64,000 bases of DNA from Acidobacteriota bacterium. GTDB lineage: Bacteria > Acidobacteriota > Terriglobia > UBA7540. The notes under the pieces are model-generated. The model saw nothing but the letters and a program-made list of their open reading frames with translations, made no database searches and was not told the DNA's origin. Position 1 is the stretch's first letter, and each line of letters opens with the position of its first letter. Below, piece after piece: positions 34,638 to 44,596 of the stretch. The translations under genes and the position numbers were made by a program. The stretch covers positions 1-64,000 of the forward strand of contig JAKCCV010000020.1 of NCBI GenBank assembly GCA_021838785.1. Direction: 5' to 3'.

Positions 34638-36278
34638 ATGGCGACCACCACCATCACCGCGATTTCTACGGACACGGGCCTCGAAACGCGCAATTATCTG
34701 AACGCCGACTACAGCCTGAAGTCCTGGTTGCTCACCACCGACCACAAGCGGATTGCCTGGCTTTATCTCATCGCCATTACGTTCTTCTTCTTGGTGGGCG
34801 CCATCGCGGCCTTGCTGATTCGAATTAATCTCCTGGTGCCTCAAGGCCTCATCGTCACGCCTGAAACCTATAACAAGCTCTTCACTATGCACGGCATCAT
34901 CATGGTCTTTCTTTTCCTGATCCCCTCCATTCCCGCCGTGTTCGGGAATTTTTTCATCCCCATGATGATCGGCGCGCGCGACGTGGCTTTCCCGAAGCTC
35001 AACCTGCTGAGCTGGTATGTCTTCGTGGCCGGCGGGCTAATGGTCATGTACGCCGTTCTCGCGGGCGGCGTGGACACCGGCTGGACTTTTTACACCCCGC
35101 TGAGCACCAGTTATCTCAACACTCACGTCATGGCCGCGGCTTCTGGCGTCTTCATTGCCGGGTTTTCCTCCATTTTGACTGGCCTCAACTTTATCGTCAC
35201 CATCCATAAAATGCGCGCCCCGGGCATGACATGGTTCCGCATGCCGCTGTTTCTGTGGTCCATGTACGCCACCAGCATCATTCAGGTTTTGGGGACGCCG
35301 GTCCTGGCCATTACACTTTTTCTTCTCGCGATGCAGCGCATGTTCCATGTGGGCATCTTTGACCCGGCGCTGGGTGGCGACCCGCTGCTGTTTCAGCACC
35401 TTTTCTGGTTCTATTCGCATCCGGCCGTTTACATCATGATCTTGCCCTCCATGGGAGTGGTCAGCGAATTAATCGCGGCGTTCTCCCGCAAGCGCATCTT
35501 CGGTTACGAATTTGTGGCTTTCTCCAGTATCGCCATCGCCGTCATTTCCTTTCTGGTTTGGGGGCACCACATGTTTGTCAGCGGTGAATCGGTCTATGCC
35601 GGCGTGGTGTTCTCCGCTCTGAGCATGGCGGTTGCCATTCCTTCCGCCATTAAGGTCTTCAACTGGACGGCCACGCTCTATAAAGGCTCGATTTCGTTCG
35701 ACGCGCCCATGCTTTACGCCCTCGGCTTCATTGGGCTGTTCACGATGGGTGGGCTGACGGGGCTCTTCTTGGCCACCTTGGCCGTGGACCAATATGTCCA
35801 TGACACTTACTTTGTTGTCGCCCACTTCCACTACATCATGGTGGGAGGCGCCATCATGGGTTACATGGGCGCTTTGCATTATTGGTGGCCGAAAATGACC
35901 GGCCGGCTTTATCCGGACCGCTGGGCCCGCGCTGCCGCCTTCATCATCTTTATTGGTTTCAACTTGACCTTTTTCCCCCAGTTCATCATGGGTTATTTGG
36001 GCATGCCTCGCCGTTACGCCATCTATCCCGCCAAGTTCCAGACGCTCAACGTGCTCTCCACCGCTGGCGCCACCATCCTGGGGGTGGGTTATATCATCCC
36101 GCTCATCTACTTTATTTGGTCGTTCCGTTATGGGCCGGTCGCCGGACCGAACCCCTTCCGCGCCAAGGGGCTCGAATGGACCACTTCCTCGCCTCCGCCC
36201 ACACATAATTTCGAGGTGACGCCCATCGTCACCGAGGAAGCCTACGCCTACGGAAGCGGGGTGCCGCACAATGTCTGA
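34638..36278 (+). CDS. coxA: caa3 oxidase subunit I, A2-type
   Basis: The 546-residue protein has twelve membrane helices with the heme-copper ligands: [10 protein letters not shown] (low-spin heme), [14 protein letters not shown] and [10 protein letters not shown] (CuB) and [11 protein letters not shown] (heme ligands). Helix VI reads YSHPAVY instead of HPEVY, so the proton-channel Glu of A1-type enzymes is replaced and a Tyr-Ser pair is present. This is the A2 subfamily, as in Rhodothermus marinus. It overlaps coxC by 8 bases. Confidence 0.96.
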   Translation: MATTTITAISTDTGLETRNYLNADYSLKSWLLTTDHKRIAWLYLIAITFFFLVGAIAALLIRINLLVPQGLIVTPETYNKLFTMHGIIMVFLFLIPSIPAVFGNFFIPMMIGARDVAFPKLNLLSWYVFVAGGLMVMYAVLAGGVDTGWTFYTPLSTSYLNTHVMAAASGVFIAGFSSILTGLNFIVTIHKMRAPGMTWFRMPLFLWSMYATSIIQVLGTPVLAITLFLLAMQRMFHVGIFDPALGGDPLLFQHLFWFYSHPAVYIMILPSMGVVSELIAAFSRKRIFGYEFVAFSSIAIAVISFLVWGHHMFVSGESVYAGVVFSALSMAVAIPSAIKVFNWTATLYKGSISFDAPMLYALGFIGLFTMGGLTGLFLATLAVDQYVHDTYFVVAHFHYIMVGGAIMGYMGALHYWWPKMTGRLYPDRWARAAAFIIFIGFNLTFFPQFIMGYLGMPRRYAIYPAKFQTLNVLSTAGATILGVGYIIPLIYFIWSFRYGPVAGPNPFRAKGLEWTTSSPPPTHNFEVTPIVTEEAYAYGSGVPHNV

Positions 36279-36957
36279 AGCGCGCACGGACGCCGCGGTC
36301 GCCGAACAATTTGACGACCGCGAACAGCAGCACGAAGCCGCCGGTTTCGGCATGTGGATATTTCTGGCCACCGAAATCATGTTCTTCGGCGGATTGTTTG
36401 CGAGCTATACCATTTACCGCAACCTCTATCCGACGGCGTTCCTCGCCGGCAGCGGGTTACTCAACGTCAAGATCGGGGCTTTCAACACGGTGGTGTTGAT
36501 CACGAGCAGCCTCACCATGGCCATGGCCGTCCATTCCGCTCAACTGGGCCGCCGCAAGGCCCTGATTGCTTTCCTTATCCTTACCTTGCTGTTAGGTCTT
36601 ACCTTCCTCGTGGTCAAACTCCGCTTTGAGTGGTATCACGATTACGTGACGCACGTCGCGCCGGGCTTTGGCTTTCATCCGGAAGGCGCCGACCTCGCGC
36701 ACATTCAAGCTCTCCATGCGCCGCTGTCCGGGGTCGAGCTTTTCATGTGTTTCTATTTCTTTATGACGGGGGTTCACGCCCTTCACATGGTGGTGGGGGT
36801 GGGGATTTTGACGGCGCTCATCATCATGGCCTGGCGAGGCCGCATCACCAAGGACTCCCATAACGTGGTGGAAATGGCCGGACTCTATTGGCATTTTGTG
36901 GACATTATTTGGATCTTCTTGTTTCCACTCTTATATCTCTTAGGAGTCACCCGCTGA
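36271..36957 (+). CDS. coxC: caa3 oxidase subunit III
   Basis: The 228-residue membrane protein has the subunit III fold: [40 protein letters not shown] and [20 protein letters not shown]. The motif [12 protein letters not shown] is diagnostic. It starts within coxA and its stop TGA overlaps the ATG of coxD. Confidence 0.95.
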   Translation: MSEARTDAAVAEQFDDREQQHEAAGFGMWIFLATEIMFFGGLFASYTIYRNLYPTAFLAGSGLLNVKIGAFNTVVLITSSLTMAMAVHSAQLGRRKALIAFLILTLLLGLTFLVVKLRFEWYHDYVTHVAPGFGFHPEGADLAHIQALHAPLSGVELFMCFYFFMTGVHALHMVVGVGILTALIIMAWRGRITKDSHNVVEMAGLYWHFVDIIWIFLFPLLYLLGVTR

Positions 36958-37340
36958 TGTCCGAACACGTCGCTTCTCCCAAGATGTACGTCATCATTTT
37001 CCTGACCCTGTTGGCGCTCACCGCGCTCACCACGGCCGTCGCTTACGTTGACCTCGACGCCATCTTCGGCTTGAAGAACTTCCCGCTCAACACCATCGTG
37101 GCGCTGCTCATTGCCGTTTGCAAAGCCAGTCTGGTCGCGCTTTTCTTTATGCACCTCCGCTGGTCGTCGAATGTCATGCGGCTGGTGGCGGTCTGCGCCG
37201 TCTTCTGGTTGGCCATTTTGATTGTTCTCACCGGCGCCGACTTCTTTACGCGCAACTGGACTCCCATCCCTCGCCCTTGGCAAGCCTCGATCACGGTGCA
37301 GCCTAATAGCGGTATCGTCATCCCTCACCCCCGACCGTAG
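36957..37340 (+). CDS. coxD: caa3 oxidase subunit IV
   Basis: The 127-residue protein is a small subunit IV of prokaryotic oxidases: three membrane helices (IIFLTLLALTALTTAVAYV, TIVALLIAVCKASLVALFFM, VAVCAVFWLAILIVLTGADF) and the motif FMHLRW. Start ATG 36957 is in TGATG overlap with coxC, which decides it over a longer open frame. It is the last gene of the operon; no clear terminator is seen after it. Confidence 0.9.
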   Translation: MSEHVASPKMYVIIFLTLLALTALTTAVAYVDLDAIFGLKNFPLNTIVALLIAVCKASLVALFFMHLRWSSNVMRLVAVCAVFWLAILIVLTGADFFTRNWTPIPRPWQASITVQPNSGIVIPHPRP

Positions 37341-37446
37341 CCGGAGCCTATCAGGCGGGTACCGGAGCAATCACGAGGAAGGTAGCTCGCCAGAACTTCC
37401 AACCCGGCATATAATGCCGTGAGAGATTCAACGGGAGGTTGAAATC

Positions 37447-38022
37447 ATGCTCAGAGTTCTTCTGGTGGCGGGAGACGCGACGGAATCCCTCGACACCTGG
37501 TACCCTTATCATCGGCTCCGCGAGGAAGGCATTGAGGTTCACATCGCCGCGCCGGCCAAAAAAGTCCTCAACTCCGTGATTCACGACTTTGAGCCTGGCT
37601 GGGACACTTACGTCGAGAAACCCGGCTATCGCATCCCCGCTAACATCGCCTTCCGCGACGTTCGCCCCGAGGATTACGATGGAATTATTTTGAGCGGTGG
37701 ACGTGCGCCCGAGTACCTACGTAACAATGCGGACCTGCGCCGCATTGTTACCCACTTTGTCGAACGCGAGAAGCCTATCGCGGCGCTTTGCCACGGCTCC
37801 CTTATTCTTGCCGCGGCGGATGCGTTGCGGGGCCGGAGCGTCGCCACCTATGAAGCCCTGCGCCCCGACATGGAACGTGCCGGCGCTCACTTCCAGGATA
37901 CAGAGGTTGTGGTGGACCGAAACCTGGTGAGCTCGCGCACCTGGATGGACCTTCCCTTCTTCACCCGCGAGTTTCTCAGGGTGCTAAAAACGGCGGCCTC
38001 GAGTAGCGCTGCCGCCGCATGA
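37447..38022 (+). CDS. DJ-1/PfpI-family protein
   Basis: The 191-residue protein has the DJ-1/PfpI fold with the nucleophile-elbow Cys in IAALCHGSLILAAAD near 113, the DYDGIILSGGRAPEYLR strand, and the acidic residue of DATESLD near residue 12. These are Cys-dependent hydrolases or stress proteins; the substrate is not predictable. GGGAGG precedes ATG 37447. It is probably a separate unit from coxD. Confidence 0.9.
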   Translation: MLRVLLVAGDATESLDTWYPYHRLREEGIEVHIAAPAKKVLNSVIHDFEPGWDTYVEKPGYRIPANIAFRDVRPEDYDGIILSGGRAPEYLRNNADLRRIVTHFVEREKPIAALCHGSLILAAADALRGRSVATYEALRPDMERAGAHFQDTEVVVDRNLVSSRTWMDLPFFTREFLRVLKTAASSSAAAA

Positions 38023-38128
38023 CGACTGACGTTGCCGCGCCTCGACCGGCAATGAATGCCGCGCGCAGCCGCAGAAACTTGCGGGGAAGGAGCGGGCATG
38101 AGCCGAGCTTCGCCTGCAAAAGCCACCC

Positions 38129-38521
38129 TTATCGTCCCCAAAGGCTGTACGCCCAGGGCAAAGGAATGGAGAGGATCATCAGCAAAGCTCCGATGAGCGC
38201 CCAGTTCTTCATGAAGTTGACGCGCTCGCCCATTTTCGCTTGAGGGTCCTGAACGGTCCAGTAATTGTGCATCGTGAATGAGGCGCCCAGCAGGAAAATC
38301 ACCAGCAGGATCACGCCCACCTCGGGAAAGGCTCCGAGGAGAAGGCTCAAGCCGCCCAGAAGCAATAAAAGCCCCGTCCCGGCCACAGCGGCACCCGGCG
38401 CTGGCACGCCTTTGCTCTGGCTGTAGCCCTTCATCATGCCGAAATTTGCAAAGTGGTTAATCCCGCTCATGATGAAAAATCCGCCCAAGATGATTCTTCC
38501 GACCAATAGCAAAATGCCCAT
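38129..38521 (-). CDS. DoxX-family membrane protein
   Basis: The 130-residue protein has four membrane helices (MGILLLVGRIILGGFFIMSG, GTGLLLLLGGLSLLLGAF, GVILLVIFLLGASFTM, LIGALLMILSIPLPWAY) and the DoxX-like GGFFIMSGINHFANF. ATG 38521 has AAGGAGG seven bases upstream, which decides it over a longer frame to 38569. Roles of DoxX proteins are mostly unclear (redox or oxidative stress). Confidence 0.85.
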   Translation of the reverse strand: MGILLLVGRIILGGFFIMSGINHFANFGMMKGYSQSKGVPAPGAAVAGTGLLLLLGGLSLLLGAFPEVGVILLVIFLLGASFTMHNYWTVQDPQAKMGERVNFMKNWALIGALLMILSIPLPWAYSLWGR

Positions 38522-38598
38522 GGAAGTTCCTCCTTCTGCTAACAAATCAGGTACCCGCCCCGCTGGCACGGAGCGGATGTTAATTCATTGCTCTAATT

Positions 38599-39327
38599 CT
38601 ATGCCTCGCCATTATCAATAGATGAAACAGGGTCAATCTCGGTTACGTCACCAGCGGCGATGGCCCGCCGGAATTCGCCTTCGGCGGCTTCCCAGTCTCC
38701 GGCTTGCATGAAGGCCAGACCTAAAAGGTTGTGCAGGGAAGCCAAAGGTGGGTTGAGCCTGGCGGCTGTTCGGAATTCTCGCAAGGCGCGCACGGGCTGC
38801 TTCTGCTGCTCTTCGGCGAGCCCCAAATAGTAGTGATGCTGGACGTTGGACGGTGGCTGCGCACACGCCGGGGCGCTTAGAACTAGGTTCAGGAGATTGA
38901 ATCGCGCTGAAAAATGGCGGGGATTAAGGCGAAGGGCTTGAAGAAACGCCTGCTGCGCCCGCTGCGGTTCGTTCATTATCACATAGTGGTTTCCCAAATT
39001 GGTGTAGATGGAGGCAGAGGGCGCCAGGCGCAGAGCGGTTTCAAAGTCTCGCTCGCCGGAGCTGAAATGTTTTTCTCTGTCGTCAATGAGTCCTTTGAGA
39101 TTCCAAGCAGCCGCACTTTGTGGGTGAGCTTTGAGGAAGGCCTGCGTCAGCCGCTCTGCGGAGGCGAGATCGGAGTGCTCAAATGCCTCAATTGCTGCCG
39201 ACAAGCCTGACGATGGGGCCGAGGCCGAGGGGGATGGCGCGCGTCCCTTGAGCAGGGCTGCCGGACTGCTCAGGATGAAAACGGCGGCAGCGACGCAGAT
39301 ACCATGTCTGGCGGCTCTTCTCTGCAC
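38599..39327 (-). CDS. TPR-repeat protein
   Basis: The 242-residue protein has an N-terminal signal peptide (GICVAAAVFILSSPAALL) and at least four TPR units (SAAAWNLKGLIDDREKHFSS, ASIYTNLGNHYVIMNEPQRA, NVQHHYYLGLAEEQQKQPVR, LASLHNLLGLAFMQAGDWEA). It is a scaffold of unknown partner. Start GTG 39327 has GGGAG nine bases upstream. It is 54 bases from the end of the GntR-type gene, so the two may be co-transcribed. Confidence 0.85.
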   Translation of the reverse strand: MQRRAARHGICVAAAVFILSSPAALLKGRAPSPSASAPSSGLSAAIEAFEHSDLASAERLTQAFLKAHPQSAAAWNLKGLIDDREKHFSSGERDFETALRLAPSASIYTNLGNHYVIMNEPQRAQQAFLQALRLNPRHFSARFNLLNLVLSAPACAQPPSNVQHHYYLGLAEEQQKQPVRALREFRTAARLNPPLASLHNLLGLAFMQAGDWEAAEGEFRRAIAAGDVTEIDPVSSIDNGEA

Positions 39328-39381
39328 TTTGCTGCTCCCTCACCTGACATGCCCCTGCCGAGCCCATCCGTCTCGGTGTCG

Positions 39382-40194
39382 CTATTTCAGTTCCACCCTC
39401 AACTGGCACCGGTCACCGCGAATGACGCCGCGCGAGTATTCGATGGGAATGCCTTCCACGCTAAAAGCGATTCGCTCCAGCCACATGCCCGCGCTCCGCG
39501 GCGGAACCTGAAGTAATTTTGCTGCCTCAGCGCGCACGAGGACCGGCTCGAAGGTATCCTGACAACGCACGGGCGAGGTGTTGTATTTTCTTGCGAGCAG
39601 ATCGTAAAGCGCGACATTATCGTGGTCCTCGTGCTCAAGGCCGGGAAACAGGCGTTCGGGCAGATAAGAGGTGTGAAGGAAGAAAGGCTCGTCGTTCAAA
39701 AATCGAAGCCGCTCGATACGTAAAACCCGCTCTCCATCGGCCAGCGCCAGAGGCCGCCGCACCATAGGCGTTGCCTTTTCCACGCCCAACCTTAGATTCT
39801 CCCACCTCGGATGAAATCCTTGTTTTTGCATCTCGGTGGTGAAGCGGTAGAAATGCTCCAAAACTTGTGTCACCCTCGGGGAAGCTACAAACGTTCCCCG
39901 GCCACGATGCCGCACCACGCGTCCCAGCGACTCCAGCTCATCCAAGGCGCGTTTGGCCGTGATGGTGCTGACGCCGTAATCCTGGCAAAGTGCTTTCTCG
40001 GTAGTAAAGAAATCGCCCGGCTTTAAGGCGCCGCTACGAAGGCCATGCTCCAGCCGCTCCTGGAGACGCTCGGTCAGTTGGGCGAACAAAGGAAGAGAAC
40101 TGTGATGGTCGAGGCGAGATTCGCTGACATCGCCCCCGCCACGTTCGACGTACACGTTGCTCACTTGTTGCTCGTGGTCTTCAAACAGTATCAA
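39382..40194 (-). CDS. GntR-family regulator (HutC/UTRA type)
   Basis: The protein of about 270 residues has a GntR winged helix (FTTEKALCQDYGVSTITAKR, GRVVRHRGRGTFVASP) and a C-terminal UTRA ligand domain (LRIERLRFLNDEPFFLHTSY, GMWLERIAFSVEGIPIEYSR). UTRA regulators usually bind sugar phosphates or other small metabolites. GGAGGAGG lies 7 bases before TTG 40194, so this TTG is the favoured start; GTG 40212 is inside that site. The promoter overlaps a perfect palindrome at 40303-40314, so it is probably autoregulated. The divergent sugar-metabolism genes are likely targets. Confidence 0.9.
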   Translation of the reverse strand: MILFEDHEQQVSNVYVERGGGDVSESRLDHHSSLPLFAQLTERLQERLEHGLRSGALKPGDFFTTEKALCQDYGVSTITAKRALDELESLGRVVRHRGRGTFVASPRVTQVLEHFYRFTTEMQKQGFHPRWENLRLGVEKATPMVRRPLALADGERVLRIERLRFLNDEPFFLHTSYLPERLFPGLEHEDHDNVALYDLLARKYNTSPVRCQDTFEPVLVRAEAAKLLQVPPRSAGMWLERIAFSVEGIPIEYSRGVIRGDRCQLRVELK

Positions 40195-40286
40195 AGAGGA
40201 ATCCTCCTCCACATAAGATACTCCAACGACACTGCGCCCGCCCGATGTTTTCCCCTCCGTGCAATCCGTGCCAGCCTACTCCGTAA

Positions 40287-40314
40287 ATCATATATTTTTA
40301 TCTTGACATGTCAA
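40287..40314 (-). promoter_or_regulatory. Promoter and likely operator of the GntR gene
   Basis: On the minus strand, TTGACA at 40314-40309 and TATGAT at 40292-40287 are separated by 16 bases, a near-consensus promoter about 93 bases upstream of the TTG start. The -35 box is half of a perfect 12-bp palindrome TTGACATGTCAA (40303-40314), a plausible operator for the GntR protein. Confidence 0.6.
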
Positions 40315-40329
40315 TTGGGTTGCGCTACC

Positions 40330-41086
40330 ACGGTGAAGGCAGCGGGGCCGCTGGCGGGCACGACCAATGCCACCATTAGCCAGATGATTAGTGCCGCCAC
40401 GATCCAGCGCGTGCCTCCGGTGGACCGGGATGTTTGCAAGTTAGTTCAACTCAGCCCTGGCATCACGCCGGTCAATGGAGCCGTCAACAACGTCGAATTT
40501 AACGAAAGACCCGGAGCCGATGTTTCCGGTTTCAGCATCAACGGACTTCCTCAAGGAACTCTGTATTATCCGGAGGATGGGGCGCCGCTGACCATCGCCG
40601 AAAATAACCTGGGGGCGATGATTCCGGCGGAGATTCCTCCGCTGGGCTCCATTCAGGAGTACCAGATCGAAACGAACAACGTCCCGGCGTCCACTCAAAG
40701 TTTCGGGACCGGCGTTCTGAGCCTGGTGAGCAAGTCCGGCACCAACAAAGTTCATGGGGATGGCTTCTTTTATGGGCGTCCCAACTTCTGGGCTGCCAAC
40801 GACCCTTTTGTGAAGGCCAGCCAGTTGGAGGCACACGAGCCGAACAAGCCACCTAACTTTCATCGCTATCAATGGGCGGGCAGTGTCGGCGGACCCATCA
40901 GACACGACAAGGTATTTTATTTTGCAGACTACGAACTTGCTGCCTTCAATCAATGTCACCAATTCAGTTCAGTTGGGTATTCCGAATGCCTTTTGGAATC
41001 CGGCCAGCTTGGCGAGCTTCGGCCAAGTGACCTACGCCGCAAGCCAGCCGCGGCAGTTCCAATTCGGGTTGAGATTCATCTACTGA
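40330..41086 (+). pseudogene. Remnant of a TonB-dependent receptor (Oar-like)
   Basis: In one frame, about 40330-40950, the translation matches the plug domain start of Oar-like TonB-dependent receptors: TIQRVPPVDRDVCKLVQLSP GITPVNG, ENNLGAMIPAEIPPLGSIQE, VLSLVSKSGTNKVHGDGFFY and VGGPIRHDKVFYFADYE. In another frame, about 40945-41086, it reads INVTNSVQLGIPNAFWNPAS and then PRQFQFGLRFIY, the typical last strand of such receptors with its terminal aromatic residue. A whole receptor would be about 1000 residues; the barrel middle (some 600-700 residues) is missing and the ends are out of frame. An internal deletion explains this. Confidence 0.75.
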
Positions 41087-41190
41087 GGGGCCGGCGAGCG
41101 CGGACGTGAAGCATCCGAAGAGGGACGCGAGTCCATGAGTTGTGCCCGCCGAAAGGTGGTATCTTATCGTTTGGGAAAGGCGAACACCAC

Positions 41191-41946
41191 ATGTCCTCAC
41201 TTCAGTATTTCACCCGAATCAGCGAAATCCTCCGCCAGATCGAGCAGACGCAGCACGAGGCCATCGAAAGGGCGGCTGAGGCGATGGCCAAGAGCATCCA
41301 GCAGGACGGTTGGGTTTATTTGTTTGGGAGCGGTCATTCGGTGATTCCGGTCTTGGACACGTTTCCCCGGTATGGCAGCTTTGTGGGTTTCTGTCCGATA
41401 TATGATCCGCGCTTGATGTGGTTTAACGTGGTGGGGCCGGGCGGAGCCCGCGAGTTGCTGTGGCTGGAGCGGGCGGAAGGTTACGCGAAAAATTTGCTGG
41501 CCAGTTACGTGCTGGAGCCTCGCGACACGATGCTGGTGTTCTCCCACGGGGGTCTGAACGCGGCGCCGATTGAGGTGGCCCTGGAAGCCAAAGCACGAGG
41601 CTTAACCGTGGTCACGGTTTCTTCGCACGAAAATTATCGTCAGGCGCGGCCCCTTCATTCCAGCGGCCAGCAGCTTCCGAACATTGCGGACATCGCCATT
41701 GACAACTGCGTGCCGCCGGAAGACGCGCTGGTGGGGGTGGACGGAAGGCAAGAGAAATTTGCGGCTGGCTCGACCGTTGCCGGGGTGACCATCGCGATGG
41801 CGCTGGTGGCGGAAGTGGCCGCCCGGTTGGTGCAAAGTGGCTATCGGCCGACTACCTTCGTGTCGCCCAACATCGAGCTTGAGCCGGATCACAACCAACA
41901 GGTTTTTCTGGAATACGCCCGGCGGCTGGCCAAGCGGGCTCCGTGA
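41191..41946 (+). CDS. SIS-domain sugar-phosphate protein (UPF0309-like)
   Basis: The 251-residue protein has SIS motifs: VYLFGSGHSVIPVLDTFPRY and MLVFSHGGLNAAPIEVALEAKARG, and LTVVTVSSHENY. It resembles the UPF0309 group of putative sugar isomerases or sugar-phosphate binding proteins. ATG 41191 with AAAGG upstream is preferred over an in-frame ATG at 41140. It is likely controlled by the neighbouring GntR/UTRA regulator and precedes a beta-galactosidase gene. Confidence 0.85.
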   Translation: MSSLQYFTRISEILRQIEQTQHEAIERAAEAMAKSIQQDGWVYLFGSGHSVIPVLDTFPRYGSFVGFCPIYDPRLMWFNVVGPGGARELLWLERAEGYAKNLLASYVLEPRDTMLVFSHGGLNAAPIEVALEAKARGLTVVTVSSHENYRQARPLHSSGQQLPNIADIAIDNCVPPEDALVGVDGRQEKFAAGSTVAGVTIAMALVAEVAARLVQSGYRPTTFVSPNIELEPDHNQQVFLEYARRLAKRAP

Positions 41947-42116
41947 GGCTTTCTCGCTGTCCTCGAGAGGGTCCTCGGCGGGGCGAAGGTGCGGTTTCGA
42001 AGGGGTCAGGGCTACCGGGAGCCCGTTTGCTCCAAGCGCTCGATTCGGCGCCGTGATGAAGGCGGCAGCGACTCAGCCAAGCCTGGGCAAGTCCGTGAGC
42101 CGCGAGTGAGGGAATC

Positions 42117-44468
42117 ATGGATGATACGACCAGCCGACGAAACTTCATCAAAGCGATTGCAGGCAGCTCGGTTCTCCCTTATCTTCCCAACCCTGCCAGT
42201 GGGACCTCTGCTGAAGGAAATCGGAGTCCCGACGTTGCCGCGCCTGCGGCTTCGGCATCATTTTTCCCTGTAGCCGTTTGGTATGGAGGCGGCAAGGCGC
42301 GCGCCCCCATGCTGGAGCCGGTAGATTCAGCGAGTGCGCGGAGGTGGGGGAAAGACCTCGACCAGATTCGGGCGGTTGGTTTCAATACCGTCAAGTGCTG
42401 GGTGGATTGGGCGACGGCGGAGGCAACGCCGGGGCAGTATGATTTCAAGAATCTCGCTCTCCTGTTGCGCTTGGCGGAAGAGCGCGGCTTGCGGGTGGTG
42501 GTGCAGGTCTATACGGATTCGGCGCCCGATTGGGTGGGGCAGCGTTATCCCGAAGCGCGTTTTGTGGATCGCTCGGGCGCCGTCATCCACTCGCAGGCGG
42601 CGCCGGGCTATTGCATGGATCATGAAGGAGTCCGCAGCGAAATTGTGAAGTTTTACGAAGCGCTGTCGCAGGAGGCCAACCGCCACGCTTCCTTGTACGG
42701 GTGGGATGTCTGGAGCGAGCCGCATGTCATCAATTGGGCAGAGTTTGATTATCTGAAGGACCCTGAGTTCTGCTACTGTCCGTCCACGCAGGCACGGTTT
42801 CGAAGCTGGTTGCAATCGAAATACAAGTCGCTGGACGCGCTCAATCAGTCATGGTACCGGAGGTTTTCAAGTTGGGACGAGGTGAGCCCGCCCCGATTTT
42901 CCACCATTCTCTCCTTCACCGATTATTTGGACTGGCGAAGTTTTATTGTGGACAAGCTGGCGGCGGATTTGAAAACCCGGGTGGAGGCTGTGCGCCGCGC
43001 CGACGCTACCCATCCGATTACCAGCCACGCCGCGGCGCCCGGGCTGTTTACCGACCCTCGGGACGGTTACGGCGAGCCGGATGATTGGAAGATGGCCGAA
43101 AATGCCGACTTTTTCGGCACCAGCCTCTACCCCATGCACGCCGAACTGAGCAAGCCTTTGAGTTATCCGGCGCTCGCCGCTGGGTTGGACTTTGAGCGCT
43201 CGGCGGGGCTCAGCTTCGGCAAAGGATTCTGGATCGGAGAGCTGCAAGCCGGCCAAGGCGTGACCGGGATGCGCATCGCCGAACCCGTCACCGGACGCGA
43301 TGTCACCTACTGGATGTGGCAAGTCATCGCGCACGGGGCAAAGGAAATTGCGGTCTATGCGTGGTATCCGATGGATGCCGGCTATGAATCGAGCGGTTAC
43401 GGCCTGATAGATTTAGACGGAACTTTGACGCCGCGTGCCCACGCTGCCGGTGAAACCGCAAAAATCCTGGCGCAGCACGCAGCGGATTTGAACCGAGCGC
43501 GGCCAGCGGAAGCTCAGGTAGCTGTCCTGTATAACCGTCTGTCATACATGGTTGGAGGAACCGAGCCGTCACTCTCCACCCTCGGCGATGCCGAGCGGGA
43601 TTCGCTCCAGGGCGTGCATCGCGCTTTCTTAGAGGAGCAAATCCCGGTGGATTTTGTGAGGCCCCTGGAGGTAGCTAGCGGCAGGATGCAGCGTTATAAG
43701 ATTCTTTACCTGCCCTATGCGGTGATGATTTCGAGCGAGCTTGCCGAAGCTATCCGACGGTACCTTGAGCAGGGCGGGACGGCGGTGGCGGAGGCGCGGC
43801 TGGCTTGGAACGACGGGCGAGGGTTGGCCAGCGCAGTGATTCCGGGGCTCGGGCTGGCCGAGGTTTTCGGGGCGAGGGAAAAGCGGATTCGACCGGTCGA
43901 GACGGCCCGCTTGGTGATGGAGCAAGTTCCGGCATTGCCCGGCATGAAGGCCGGCGCGGTCGTGCGCGGCGATGCGTTTGAAGAAGAACTGGAGCCGCTT
44001 GCCGGAGCACGGGTGTTGGCGCATTTCGCCAACGGCCGGCCGGCCATCGTCGAGAAGACCTTTGGGAAAGGGCGGGCTATCCTGGCGGGGACCTTCCTCG
44101 CGCTCGCTTACGAGCGCCAGCACGATCCTTCTACAAAACAACTTCTGGTGGCGCTGGCCCGCGCTGCGGGCGTCAAACCGGAGGTTCGGGTTTCAGGGCA
44201 AGCGACAGGCCACGTTGAGGTTCGCCGGTTGATGGACCCGCACAGGCAATGGGTTTTTATCTTCAATCACGCTGAGCAACCGGCCGAGGCTTCCATTTCA
44301 ATCGAGGTGCCGTGGAGCGTCTCAAAAGCCGAGGATATTCTGCGAGGTCGCCCGGTCAAGTTCCGCAAGATGAACGGCCAGGTCATGCTTGACAAGAAGC
44401 TCGACGGCAACGAGATATGGATCGTCAGGCTCAGTTCGGCGGAGGAGCGTTCCGAGTCGCGTTCGTAA
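42117..44468 (+). CDS. GH42-type beta-galactosidase, exported
   Basis: The 783-residue protein has a twin-arginine signal (TTSRRNFIKAIAGSSVLPYL), a GH42 (beta/alpha)8 domain (SARRWGKDLDQIRAVGFNTV, WATAEATPGQYDF), a putative acid/base Glu in YGWDVWSEPHVINW and a putative nucleophile in FWIGELQAGQG. The beta-galactosidase trimerisation-type domain follows (YLEQGGTAVAEARLAWNDGR near residue 550). Substrate could be beta-galactosides or another beta-linked sugar. Start ATG 42117 has GAGGGAA upstream. Confidence 0.88.
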   Translation: MDDTTSRRNFIKAIAGSSVLPYLPNPASGTSAEGNRSPDVAAPAASASFFPVAVWYGGGKARAPMLEPVDSASARRWGKDLDQIRAVGFNTVKCWVDWATAEATPGQYDFKNLALLLRLAEERGLRVVVQVYTDSAPDWVGQRYPEARFVDRSGAVIHSQAAPGYCMDHEGVRSEIVKFYEALSQEANRHASLYGWDVWSEPHVINWAEFDYLKDPEFCYCPSTQARFRSWLQSKYKSLDALNQSWYRRFSSWDEVSPPRFSTILSFTDYLDWRSFIVDKLAADLKTRVEAVRRADATHPITSHAAAPGLFTDPRDGYGEPDDWKMAENADFFGTSLYPMHAELSKPLSYPALAAGLDFERSAGLSFGKGFWIGELQAGQGVTGMRIAEPVTGRDVTYWMWQVIAHGAKEIAVYAWYPMDAGYESSGYGLIDLDGTLTPRAHAAGETAKILAQHAADLNRARPAEAQVAVLYNRLSYMVGGTEPSLSTLGDAERDSLQGVHRAFLEEQIPVDFVRPLEVASGRMQRYKILYLPYAVMISSELAEAIRRYLEQGGTAVAEARLAWNDGRGLASAVIPGLGLAEVFGAREKRIRPVETARLVMEQVPALPGMKAGAVVRGDAFEEELEPLAGARVLAHFANGRPAIVEKTFGKGRAILAGTFLALAYERQHDPSTKQLLVALARAAGVKPEVRVSGQATGHVEVRRLMDPHRQWVFIFNHAEQPAEASISIEVPWSVSKAEDILRGRPVKFRKMNGQVMLDKKLDGNEIWIVRLSSAEERSESRS

Positions 44469-44596
44469 GCCCCGAGGAGCGAGTAGCTCCGCCGCGGAAA
44501 CCATGACGGCGCGGCCTATCTGTCACGGGGAGGAAGCGAAGTGAAGTCCAAGCGCGTGCCACGAATCTATCACATTGCGAGAAGCGGTGAAGCTCC

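Noticed and set aside
33537-34892. Minus-strand open frame of 451 codons
   Set aside because: It lies opposite coxB and the SCO gene; only those match known families.
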